Of a DNA stretch of 64,000 nt, positions 57,213-64,000 are shown piece after piece; position 1 is the first letter of the stretch; every line of letters begins with the position of its first letter. The position numbers and the translations under genes are program-made. Origin of the DNA: Candidatus Woesearchaeota archaeon (GTDB lineage: Archaea; Nanobdellota; Nanobdellia; Woesearchaeales; UBA12501); assembly GCA_030651375.1 (NCBI GenBank), contig JAUSFM010000015.1:62001-126000 (forward strand), read 5' to 3'. The notes beneath the pieces were generated by a model, which saw nothing but the letters and a program-made list of their open reading frames with translations, was not told where the DNA came from and made no database searches.

Positions 57213-59495
57213 TCACTGCGCAATTCCTTTCAGTATAGTGACCGCGAGAATGTTGAAGAGCACAGTCACAACCGTTGCAATGACAATATACGTCAGCGTA
57301 CTCGTGACCAAATTACTGCCGAGCATGTAGCGTTCGTTTAATTCATCAGCCCCATTCTCCACCCCATTCGTCATTATCGTCAAAATATATACAATCTGTA
57401 CAACGTACAATCCGACCATGAACTGGAAGTAATACGTCGGCACGCTGTCGCCAAACAGCGAAAGCAATCCACCAGCTCCACCGCCACCGGTCTCCGCCAG
57501 TGTGCGCATCTGCGCGCCCAACTTTCCAAGAATCGTCGTAATCATCGACGTAATGCCAATGACAATGCCGGAAATCACCGGCGCCATGAAGCTAATCTGC
57601 GAGCGCATGGATGAGACAATGTCAGACAGCAAATCCTTCAAGCGTTCGTTGACTTTGTGAATTTCTTTCATGTAATTCGACACGTTAATCAGCGCAGAGG
57701 CTGCAATTTTCGGTCCTTTCTTTGCGCTTTCGGTGAGGACTTTCATGGACGATTCAATTACATCAGACGGATAGGCAACCAGTGCGCCGTACTGCGGGTG
57801 GAAAATCGCGTCTTCAACGCCCATGCCTTTCTGCGAAATATTGTTTGACACCGCGGCAAAGAACTCACCCGACACCGTGCCTTGCATGGTCTCTGCCACT
57901 TTTGCAAATGCAATCTCCACCGGTATGCCGTCGCCGATGCGGTTGCCAAGCTGGAACAGCGCCGAAGCAAATTCCTGCTCAAGCTGGCGGGACTTTTCAC
58001 GGATTTGAATCACATTTTTCGAGCGCAGTTTGAAATACAATCCCATACTAATGCCAATTCCTACAATAATAAACATGCTCAACAGCGTTGCGCCGAGGCC
58101 ATAGGGCCCAATGATCTCTCCACCAGGGCTGTCTGGCTTTGGCTGGGACAGGCGATAATCAAGCAGCGCAATTTTCGCGTTTTTGTCCTCCATCTTCGTC
58201 GTGGATGCAAGGTTCCAGTCGTTGGTAATGACAAAATCCCAGTGGTTATTTTTTTCAACGGGGTTATATACTGCTGCGTGGATAAGGAGGGGGGAAAGGC
58301 CGAGGAGCAGGAAGAACACTGCAAAAATCACCGCGACATACATCGGCTCAATAGACACTTCTTTTTTGCCGAAGTGGAAAATCATTTTCTTGAATTTCTT
58401 GACTTCAGGATTGTCAGAAATGTCCGTATCACCGTAGCCCGTGGGCCGCGTTGAGAGAATTTTTCTGCTCATATAATACACACCGAGCGGCAGCGCAATG
58501 TTGTACAGCGCAACGAGGTGGTACCATTTCACTTGGGACATGAAGCTGACGACCAGCGGAAGAATCACCAGTCCCAGAATCGGCAGAATAACACCCATCA
58601 TATGGAGCATGGTAATAGGGGACTTGAGTTCCTGCGCGTAGTGCAACATTTTTTCATACGTGCCTTCAAGCATGGTTGAGAGAGCGCGGTCGAGCGTTCC
58701 CACCCGTTTTGTTTCGTCGCCCTCATACAGCGATGCCTCAATGAGGTGCATTGATTCGATAAACTCCTGCGCTGAATCTTTCCACGTTTCCAAATACGCA
58801 TCCAGCGCTTCTTTGACTGACTCATATTTTTGCGTTTCAACATCCCACAATATTTTTCGCAAGTCCAGCGACAGCGGCGGCGTGAGGTGTTCGGTGGCAA
58901 AGCCAATTGCCCGCTCGAGATTTGAGGTATGGCGCATGTACGTCACAATATAAAAAATGCAGAGCACCATCTGGTTGCTTGCCTTCATCCGCCAGCTGTT
59001 GGCGAAGAATGTTGGGAGCGTTTGCAGCGGCTTGACCATAAGGTAACCACAGATGAAAAAGAAGAAAATAAAAAACGGCGAGTCGAGCAGCAGAAATCCA
59101 AGGAGTGCACCAACCAGCGCGATGGCAGTTGGTCCAAGAAACGCAAACGTGTACACCCCAGTTGGCGTTGCATTGAGGTGGCATATTTCAATATTTTTTT
59201 GGAGCTCGGCAAGCTTTTCCTTGGGCGGGCTTATCTTGACTATCTTTTCCGCGGTATTACACATCTTTTCATAGAACGTAAATTGTTTGGGTAGGTATTC
59301 TTTTTTGAACTCGCTGTACTCCCGGCTCATTATCTGCTTTTGCTCAACTTCCTCCTCGACCGTTGGTGGGGCAGCTGCTTCCTCGGCAAGCTTCTGTTTT
59401 GTGCGCTCAAGCACGCCGGAAATTTCGCCGCGCAGCTTGGCGCGCTCGTCTATCTGCTGCTCTTCTGCAATCGGCTTCTTGTCAAACAGCCCCAT
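57213..59495 (-). CDS. flaJ: type II/IV secretion system platform protein (FlaJ/TadC-like)
   Basis: 760 residues, longer than usual archaellum FlaJ (about 550-600). A charged coiled-coil start (about 1-65, LRGEISGVLERTKQKLAEEA), then two T2SSF-type domains separated by membrane helices: EFIESMHLIEASLYEGDETKRVGTLDRALSTM and EQEFASALFQLGNRIGDGIPVEIAFAKVAETM. About ten membrane helices in total and a Gly-rich stretch TGGGGAGGLL near the C-terminus. It would anchor the pilus or secretion filament and couple to the ATPase encoded at 62053-64000. Symbol used loosely; it may belong to a pilus, not an archaellum. Confidence 0.88.
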   Translation of the reverse strand: MGLFDKKPIAEEQQIDERAKLRGEISGVLERTKQKLAEEAAAPPTVEEEVEQKQIMSREYSEFKKEYLPKQFTFYEKMCNTAEKIVKISPPKEKLAELQKNIEICHLNATPTGVYTFAFLGPTAIALVGALLGFLLLDSPFFIFFFFICGYLMVKPLQTLPTFFANSWRMKASNQMVLCIFYIVTYMRHTSNLERAIGFATEHLTPPLSLDLRKILWDVETQKYESVKEALDAYLETWKDSAQEFIESMHLIEASLYEGDETKRVGTLDRALSTMLEGTYEKMLHYAQELKSPITMLHMMGVILPILGLVILPLVVSFMSQVKWYHLVALYNIALPLGVYYMSRKILSTRPTGYGDTDISDNPEVKKFKKMIFHFGKKEVSIEPMYVAVIFAVFFLLLGLSPLLIHAAVYNPVEKNNHWDFVITNDWNLASTTKMEDKNAKIALLDYRLSQPKPDSPGGEIIGPYGLGATLLSMFIIVGIGISMGLYFKLRSKNVIQIREKSRQLEQEFASALFQLGNRIGDGIPVEIAFAKVAETMQGTVSGEFFAAVSNNISQKGMGVEDAIFHPQYGALVAYPSDVIESSMKVLTESAKKGPKIAASALINVSNYMKEIHKVNERLKDLLSDIVSSMRSQISFMAPVISGIVIGITSMITTILGKLGAQMRTLAETGGGGAGGLLSLFGDSVPTYYFQFMVGLYVVQIVYILTIMTNGVENGADELNERYMLGSNLVTSTLTYIVIATVVTVLFNILAVTILKGIAQ

Positions 59496-59518
59496 GGTCC
59501 CTCTTTTTTTAGATTATT

Positions 59519-59680
59519 TTAATCAATCATATCATTCACAATCATCGAACTCAATAACGTAATCACCGTAATGTACGTGTCAAATAATTCAAAACAGCTT
59601 GTCCCATACGATTTTTTGATTAACCACACAGTCCAAAATAAACTGATAATATACAAAGCCCCTTTTACCTGATTTTTCAT
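59519..59680 (-). CDS. small membrane protein upstream of flaJ
   Basis: 53 residues from the ATG at 59680. Two short hydrophobic stretches: VKGALYIISLFWTVWLI (about 5-21) and TYITVITLLSSMIV (about 36-49). The gene follows a 27-codon gene after two bases, and its stop lies 23 bases before flaJ, whose ATG is preceded by AAAGAGGG. Co-transcription with flaJ is likely; function unknown. Confidence 0.62.
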   Translation of the reverse strand: MKNQVKGALYIISLFWTVWLIKKSYGTSCFELFDTYITVITLLSSMIVNDMID

Positions 59681-59682
59681 AC

Positions 59683-59766
59683 TTACAATACTCCCAATAT
59701 TCGTAATATAAGCAAGATGCCTGCAACGATAACGATGGCCCACCCGATATACTCAACTGGTTTCAT
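59683..59766 (-). CDS. 27-residue single-helix microprotein
   Basis: MKPVEYIGWAIVIVAGILLI plus LRILGVL. One membrane helix and almost nothing else. A strong GGAGGGG ribosome site and an ATTTATAAATC box A (about 59800-59812) precede the ATG, and the next gene starts two bases after its stop. The strong initiation signals argue for real translation. Confidence 0.62.
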   Translation of the reverse strand: MKPVEYIGWAIVIVAGILLILRILGVL

Positions 59767-59860
59767 GAGGACCCCTCCTTTGAAGGATATTCTGTGTTTA
59801 AGATTTATAAATGTTGTTTAGAACCGGAAGGTTTTTTAAGAGGTGCCCGATTTTTAATGT

Positions 59861-60337
59861 ATGTTACACCTCAATGAAGAACTTGACCTATTTTTGCCGG
59901 CGTTGTCATGGGTAAATCGATTTATTCCGGAGTTGTATACGCCTGTTTCTGTCAATGATTTTGTTGAAAATCGGCACTTGGTCAAGCCAACAAAAACAAT
60001 TTTACCGCTCGGTGTGTTTTTTTATGGTGATGCGTTAATTGGATTTCGTAACGTTTCTTTTCGCCGAGGTGCAGAGGATACGCATACCTTGTATGATATG
60101 ACTGATGAGATGGAAATCGAGATTTCTCCGGGGGCATTGGAAACCGTCACTACTCGGCATTTGACCCATACCGAGCTTACTCTTCCTGACGGGCGGCTTT
60201 TCAAAGCAGATGTGTTGTACCATCCCCAAACAGACAAAGCATATCTTTTTGCAGTTACCCGTTCCGGCCGACCCGCACGGAAAACAGAGCGAGCAGAATT
60301 AACCGATCGTCTCGAGACGCTGCGTGTGTACCGATAA
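59861..60337 (+). CDS. unknown protein
   Basis: 158 residues. N-terminal half helical with Leu/Asn/Glu, then a beta-rich section: KTILPLGVFFYGDALIGFRNVSFRRG and ETVTTRHLTHTELTLPDGRLFKADVLYHPQTDKAYLFAVTRSG, suggesting a beta-sandwich or PilZ-like fold, which is uncertain. No Cys, no signal peptide. Located between flaJ and accessory genes, divergent from the flaJ operon. Confidence 0.65.
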   Translation: MLHLNEELDLFLPALSWVNRFIPELYTPVSVNDFVENRHLVKPTKTILPLGVFFYGDALIGFRNVSFRRGAEDTHTLYDMTDEMEIEISPGALETVTTRHLTHTELTLPDGRLFKADVLYHPQTDKAYLFAVTRSGRPARKTERAELTDRLETLRVYR

Positions 60338-60347
60338 ACAACATGCA

Positions 60348-60872
60348 CTATCTCATATGTAGAACACTTCTATCATCAGTAAATCTGAACTCAACCGGCT
60401 GTATGTCATCCGGGAAGTCGTAATATACTCTTTCTCCATTGAGCATGCCATATTCTTCTCCCCTCTGCCCGGGTATAAATCGGGCTGTTCCACCGTGGGT
60501 GAAATCTTCTACAATCAAGAAATATCTGTCTGGAATCTCGTCGATGTCAACGCTTGGCACTTTTACTGCTAAACAAACTCGTGAAGTTCTCTTCCCTTCT
60601 TTATGTGCATATTCTAGGTGTCGGGCATACATTTCAGCAACAACACGCTGCATTGAACAGTCTTCAAGAATAAAATTTTCTCGTGTTGCCAGCCACAGGC
60701 CGGATTCTAGCTCTCCCAATCTAAAATGAGTATTGGACAAACCTGACCCTAATGATTCTAAAGAACACTCACCTGCTCCATTCACGGAATAGTCACGCAG
60801 CGCATCCATAATCGTTCTTGCTGATTCAATTCTTGGCTTTAGCTCTTGTGACGCTTGGTATATGTCTCCCAT
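60348..60872 (-). CDS. unknown protein
   Basis: 174 residues. Charged helical N-terminus, then a beta-rich part with LWLATRENFILEDCSMQRVVAEMYARHLEYA and VCLAVKVPSVDIDEIPDRYFLIVEDF, a general alpha/beta design without a known family motif. Cys at GECSLE, EDCSM and RVCLA. The promoter includes ATATAAAACTTTATAATCC (about 60897-60915) just past a remnant of the flaI 3' end. Function unknown. Confidence 0.65.
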   Translation of the reverse strand: MGDIYQASQELKPRIESARTIMDALRDYSVNGAGECSLESLGSGLSNTHFRLGELESGLWLATRENFILEDCSMQRVVAEMYARHLEYAHKEGKRTSRVCLAVKVPSVDIDEIPDRYFLIVEDFTHGGTARFIPGQRGEEYGMLNGERVYYDFPDDIQPVEFRFTDDRSVLHMR

Positions 60873-60918
60873 AAAATTTGGAGGTGATGAATGGATTATA
60901 AAGTTTTATATCTTCTGC

Positions 60919-60960
60919 TCACTCCTTCCCACCCACGTTCATCTTCTTCATTTCTTTTTT
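60919..60960 (-). repeat. duplicated 3' end of the flaI gene (14 codons)
   Basis: On the minus strand this reads KKEMKKMNVGGKE and a stop, matching the true flaI end KKEMKKLSMGGKE at 62053-62094; 37 of 42 bases are the same. It is not attached to a larger ORF. The two copies flank a 1.09-kb segment with the MNT/HEPN genes. Confidence 0.82.
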
Positions 60961-61013
60961 GCGCAGTGCGCCGTACGGCGCGCCGTTTTGAACTGACACT
61001 GCCCCCCCAAGTC

Positions 61014-61049
61014 GCAACATTTATATATCAGTTGCTATAATAATGTTGC
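61014..61049 (+). promoter_or_regulatory. inverted repeat around the MNT/HEPN promoter
   Basis: GCAACAT (61014-61020) and ATGTTGC (61043-61049) are perfect inverted copies on either side of the TTTATATATC box A, with an additional GTTGC between them. The second arm ends three bases before the likely ATG. This suits autorepression by the toxin-antitoxin pair, whose first protein carries a winged helix. Confidence 0.62.
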
Positions 61050-61051
61050 AC

Positions 61052-61576
61052 ATGATACAAAATTATAGCAAATATCGGATTTTGCAGGAATTTTTTGATT
61101 TTCCAATGAAACAGTTTCATCTGCGGGAACTATCACGGCGAACAAACTTGGCCCAGCCATCAGTACTGAACCACTTAAAAGCCTTGATGAAAGACGGGTT
61201 TATTATCAAAGAAAAAACAGGGCTCTATCCAACCTATCGTGCCCAACGGGATACTGAGCGTTTTAAAACGCATAAAAAAGCAGCTATCTTCATGCGGTTA
61301 TTCGAAAGCGGGCTTATCGATGCTCTCTATGATGCCTGCATGCCTGATACTATCGTTCTGTTTGGTTCAGTGGCAAAAGGCGAAGACACCGAAACCAGCG
61401 ACATAGACCTCTTTGTCCAAGCGCCCCCAAAAAAAGTTGATCTTACCCGCTATGAAAAAATACTGCACCGAACTATCTCTTTATTTTTTGAAGAACGGTT
61501 TTCCCGCCTTAGCCCTGAATTAAAAAATAATATGTGCAATGGCATCATTTTGAAGGGATATTTGAAGGTATTTTGA
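61052..61576 (+). CDS. MNT-type nucleotidyltransferase with winged helix (antitoxin-like)
   Basis: 174 residues from the ATG at 61052, about 28 bases from the box A; an ATG at 61043 lies inside the inverted repeat. N-terminal winged helix (about 1-65: LRELSRRTNLAQPSVLNHLKALMKDGFI), then a minimal nucleotidyltransferase domain with IVLFGSVAKGEDTETSDIDLFV (GSxxxG and the DxD metal pair, about 102-123). In MNT/HEPN pairs the MNT protein adds AMP to and silences the HEPN toxin. The next gene is the HEPN partner. Confidence 0.88.
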   Translation: MIQNYSKYRILQEFFDFPMKQFHLRELSRRTNLAQPSVLNHLKALMKDGFIIKEKTGLYPTYRAQRDTERFKTHKKAAIFMRLFESGLIDALYDACMPDTIVLFGSVAKGEDTETSDIDLFVQAPPKKVDLTRYEKILHRTISLFFEERFSRLSPELKNNMCNGIILKGYLKVF

Positions 61577-61578
61577 CT

Positions 61579-61971
61579 ATGGACCTGATAAAAATAACAC
61601 CAGACGCTGAAAAAGCAAAAAACATTCTGAAGATGATTTTGTTGCTTGAAGAACGTATCAGCATGCAGGACAAAACGAAAATGGCTTCACTCATCCTTGT
61701 TGATTATTATGAAATTGTAAAAGAATTGTTGACTGCGCTTCTTTTACTTGACGGATATAAAACGCTGAGCCATAAAGGCCTCATTGAGTATTTGCAAAAA
61801 AAGTATCCTGAATACACCAGCCATGATCTTTCTTTACTTGATGATCTTCGCATTCTTAGAAATCGGATTGCGTACGAAGGCTTTGCAGTCGAACCATCCT
61901 ACCTTACCAGAAATGAATCTGCCTTTAAGGCAATAATAGCCACATTAAAAAACACCTACAACAAGAGGTGA
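61579..61971 (+). CDS. HEPN-domain protein (toxin-like partner)
   Basis: 130 residues from the ATG at 61579, two bases after the MNT stop. All-helical with DDLRILRNRIAYEGF (about 90-104), the HEPN active motif of the RNxxxY/H class; here Tyr where many have His. Cognate MNT upstream and shared inverted-repeat promoter indicate a toxin-antitoxin or regulatory pair. Tyr in the motif is the usual AMP-acceptor position in such pairs. Confidence 0.86.
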   Translation: MDLIKITPDAEKAKNILKMILLLEERISMQDKTKMASLILVDYYEIVKELLTALLLLDGYKTLSHKGLIEYLQKKYPEYTSHDLSLLDDLRILRNRIAYEGFAVEPSYLTRNESAFKAIIATLKNTYNKR

Positions 61972-62052
61972 AACTACTGCGCCGCACATCAACGCTCAGG
62001 CCATTTGAAAACTCTTATTTTAAAAATGTACAACCCTCTTTACAAACATTCA

Positions 62053-64000
62053 TCACTCCTTCCCGCCCATGCTCAACTTTTTCATTTCTTTTTTCAGCCA
62101 CGTTTCCCATTCAATAAAAATGCGCTTGGCTTCCATGTGGCCGGTTTCTTTCTTGACTTTTTCAGTGAAGAGGTGGAGCATGTCATTGCATTGAATCGTG
62201 AATGGCGCCTCAAGCAAATCACCATTGTTGAGCTTGTCTGCCCAGCTCACCTGCGTTTGCTTGCACTTGGCTCGCAGCTCTATGTTTTCCCACAAGGAAT
62301 CCCAGTTGCCGACGAAGTCAGGAATGTTTGCGGCGATGGTTTTCAGCACATCGCTCTCGCCGTTGATGAGGTCGTCGGTGGTATGAAGCGTGTCAGTCTT
62401 GCTCTCATATTTCATCAGGTCAACAAATCCATTTTCGAGTAGCGGGTCTTCTTCCCAGTGCTTGCGCACTTCAGTAATCTGCGTCACACGGCGCACGCGG
62501 TGAATGCCGTCAGCGCTTCTGATGGGATTGGCAACAATAATAATGTCAGTGGCTTTGAACGATGTTTTCGGTACGCCGATGTCATTGACCACACGGTCAA
62601 ATACACCATAGGGGCTGTCGCCGTGGATAGTGCCGGCAACCACGTTTGCGGCTGCGCCGACTCGCATTGCTTCATAGAGTGCAACCGCTTCCTTGCTGCG
62701 CACTTCTCCTACAATAAGCGACGAGTCTCCGAGGCGCAGGGTGCTGCGGATACCATCTTCAGCGCTCACTTCTGATGTTCCCTTGACCAGTGCGGATGCA
62801 ACTTTCAGTGACTGAATATTAAATCCCAGTTCCCGCAGCCCGTCAACCGGCAGTTCCAGCGTGTCTTCAATGGTAATGACGCGGTACCGCCGCATGATTT
62901 CAACCATGAGTGCTGCAAGAAAACTGGATTTGCCGCTGCTGCGCGTGCCGGCAATCAACATGGTGCGCGTGCCGTCAACGATAAAACTTAGGATGCCAGC
63001 GCCGAGGGGGTTAATCATTTTTTGCTTGATGAAGAGCGGCAGTGTCCATGGCTTGTTTCTATGGCGGCGGAACGAGTACGCAAGCCCAGTCGGATTCAGC
63101 GGGCGGGTGATGGCTGAAATTCTTGCCGTGGCAAAGTTGAGATGCAGTTCCGTGTCAAGAATCGGGTTTGCCTCGTCGAGCGGCCTGCCAGAAATCATGC
63201 GAAGCTTCGATGCCCAGCTTTCTCCCTCATTTCTTGTCGGCACAATATTGGTGTCACAGTCCGCATAATCAGCATGCACAATAAAAATCGGAATTCGCCC
63301 ATACGGGCTGTTGATGGTGATGTCTTGGATTTTCTCATCCATCAACAATACTTCGACAAGGCCGAATCCGACGGTGTATCGCACAAGAATATTGGTCAGC
63401 AGGTCGACCATTTTTGGCGAGAGCTTCAAGTTCTTGTAGTCAATGAGCTCTTCAATGAGGTCATGCCCAACGTGCGAAAATACTTCGCGCATGCGCCGAG
63501 GATTGACAAATTCTTCGCGCGTTGGCTTGTGCTCTGCCATGACGGTTCGCGCCATGTCAAGCAGGTCGTACTCCTCTTCACCCAGCTTGAATTCCGGCGG
63601 CAGCACATGGTACAAATATTTGACGCTGTCAGGAAACTGGAACACGGTAATTTCAACGTCTTCGTCCCCACCCACTTTGTAATTGTCAATCTCCTCGCCG
63701 CCTACAGGGTATTGCGACATGAGCTTGGTGAACATGAAGTCCGGCTTGATGACGGGCCGTAAAATTTCGCGGTACACGTCCCGCACCCCCAGGCGAAATC
63801 CGTGGAGGTGCGGAAGCGCGAGCGTGATGAGCTGGGTGTGCTCGAGCTTGGTCTGAATATACGTCAGGAGCGTGACATACTTTTTTAGCCCTTCTGCTTC
63901 CATGCTCTCCGCGGTTTTGTCGAGGTTAATGCGCTCGGTGCGAATCATGCGCTTGAGCTCAACATAACAGCCGACCGGATCTTCCTTTATCAGCCGGAAA
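62053..64000 (-). CDS. flaI: type II/IV secretion ATPase (FlaI/GspE-like), 5' end outside the window
   Basis: The frame is open up to the window end, so the N-terminus is missing; at least 648 residues are present. P-loop GTRSSGKSSFLAALM (about 310-325 from the visible start), Asp box TIEDTLELP, Walker B-type LIVGEVRSKEA and the His box AGTIHGDSPYGVFDRVVND. This hexameric ATPase drives assembly of archaeal pili, archaella or a secretion filament with FlaJ. The last 14 codons also occur at 60919-60960, so the gene end was duplicated when the MNT/HEPN segment entered. Confidence 0.9.
   Translation of the reverse strand, partial: FRLIKEDPVGCYVELKRMIRTERINLDKTAESMEAEGLKKYVTLLTYIQTKLEHTQLITLALPHLHGFRLGVRDVYREILRPVIKPDFMFTKLMSQYPVGGEEIDNYKVGGDEDVEITVFQFPDSVKYLYHVLPPEFKLGEEEYDLLDMARTVMAEHKPTREEFVNPRRMREVFSHVGHDLIEELIDYKNLKLSPKMVDLLTNILVRYTVGFGLVEVLLMDEKIQDITINSPYGRIPIFIVHADYADCDTNIVPTRNEGESWASKLRMISGRPLDEANPILDTELHLNFATARISAITRPLNPTGLAYSFRRHRNKPWTLPLFIKQKMINPLGAGILSFIVDGTRTMLIAGTRSSGKSSFLAALMVEIMRRYRVITIEDTLELPVDGLRELGFNIQSLKVASALVKGTSEVSAEDGIRSTLRLGDSSLIVGEVRSKEAVALYEAMRVGAAANVVAGTIHGDSPYGVFDRVVNDIGVPKTSFKATDIIIVANPIRSADGIHRVRRVTQITEVRKHWEEDPLLENGFVDLMKYESKTDTLHTTDDLINGESDVLKTIAANIPDFVGNWDSLWENIELRAKCKQTQVSWADKLNNGDLLEAPFTIQCNDMLHLFTEKVKKETGHMEAKRIFIEWETWLKKEMKKLSMGGKE

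Noticed and set aside
1-64000. CRISPR array
   Set aside because: No regularly spaced direct repeats with unique spacers were seen; repeats found are tail copies and hairpins.

Overview
The window is a gene-dense archaeal chromosome segment. Archaeal and eukaryote-like information genes set the assignment: topoisomerase VI (B and A), archaeal DnaG, the KH protein Dim2/Pno1, RIO1 kinase, Fap7-type adenylate kinase, ABCE1, fibrillarin and Nop5, the replication factor C large subunit, an OB-fold SSB, archaeal-type GlyRS, ValRS and CysRS, and SecD/SecF. Many genes begin at an ATG about 25 bases behind a TTTAWA-type box A, so leaderless or short-leader mRNAs seem common. Short ORFs, many small single-membrane-segment or lipobox proteins of unknown function and compact spacing fit a DPANN-like lineage (Woesearchaeota-like is my best guess). 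That lineage call is inference; no rRNA is present to test it.

Layout. 1-1751 topoisomerase VI. 1765-3284 a tandem pair of paralogous unknown proteins. 3500-3572 tRNA-Cys with a degenerate tail copy. 3615-6333 Dim2, a membrane-anchored winged-helix protein and RIO1. 6334-6979 a 0.65-kb non-coding stretch with a four-hairpin RNA candidate and the dnaG leader. 6980-10648 DnaG, adenylate kinase, a Cys-rich lipoprotein, a PH-like membrane protein and TrmI. 10730-15780 a copper/cation operon with its probable membrane-bound regulator and a palindromic operator. 16178-18661 ABCE1 and small genes. 18691-24251 tRNA-Thr, a paralogous pair of membrane proteins, ValRS and tRNA-Leu, both tRNAs followed by copies of their own 3' ends. 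24252-36845 CysRS, DsbA-like protein, nucleoside phosphorylase, IMPase, DoxX, carbamate kinase, a cyclic-diphosphoglycerate-synthetase-like GTPase, M42 peptidase, NAD kinase and an aminotransferase. 36846-38320 an AT-rich foreign-looking island. 38321-46618 the Nop5/RdgB/fibrillarin operon, CutA, UMP kinase, SecD/F and CTP synthase. 46695-55580 a TrmB regulator, S2P protease, RFC, GlyRS, SSB and unknown genes. 55593-56482 a LAGLIDADG endonuclease beside an apparently interrupted tRNA-Phe. 57213-64000 a type IV pilus/archaellum-like FlaJ and FlaI pair, separated by accessory DNA with an MNT/HEPN cassette.

How genes work together. Dim2, RIO1, Fap7-like kinase and ABCE1 all act in small-subunit maturation and recycling. 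Nop5 and fibrillarin are the core of the box C/D methylation RNP. HMA chaperone, CopA, HMA-TauE-cupredoxin protein and CDF transporter form a metal homeostasis operon. FlaI and FlaJ are motor and platform of a pilus or secretion machine.

The most unusual signal is a recurring pattern of duplicated gene 3' ends. Three of the four tRNA genes are followed by a short hairpin-rich, ORF-less insert and then a second copy of the tRNA 3' end (perfect over 29 bases for tRNA-Leu). The three inserts share a GGTCAAGCTTTT hairpin just before the copy. Likewise the last 14 codons of flaI recur 1.1 kb away on the far side of an MNT/HEPN cassette. This looks like insertion of small non-autonomous elements at gene 3' ends. 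No recombinase gene is visible in the window, so the mechanism is open.
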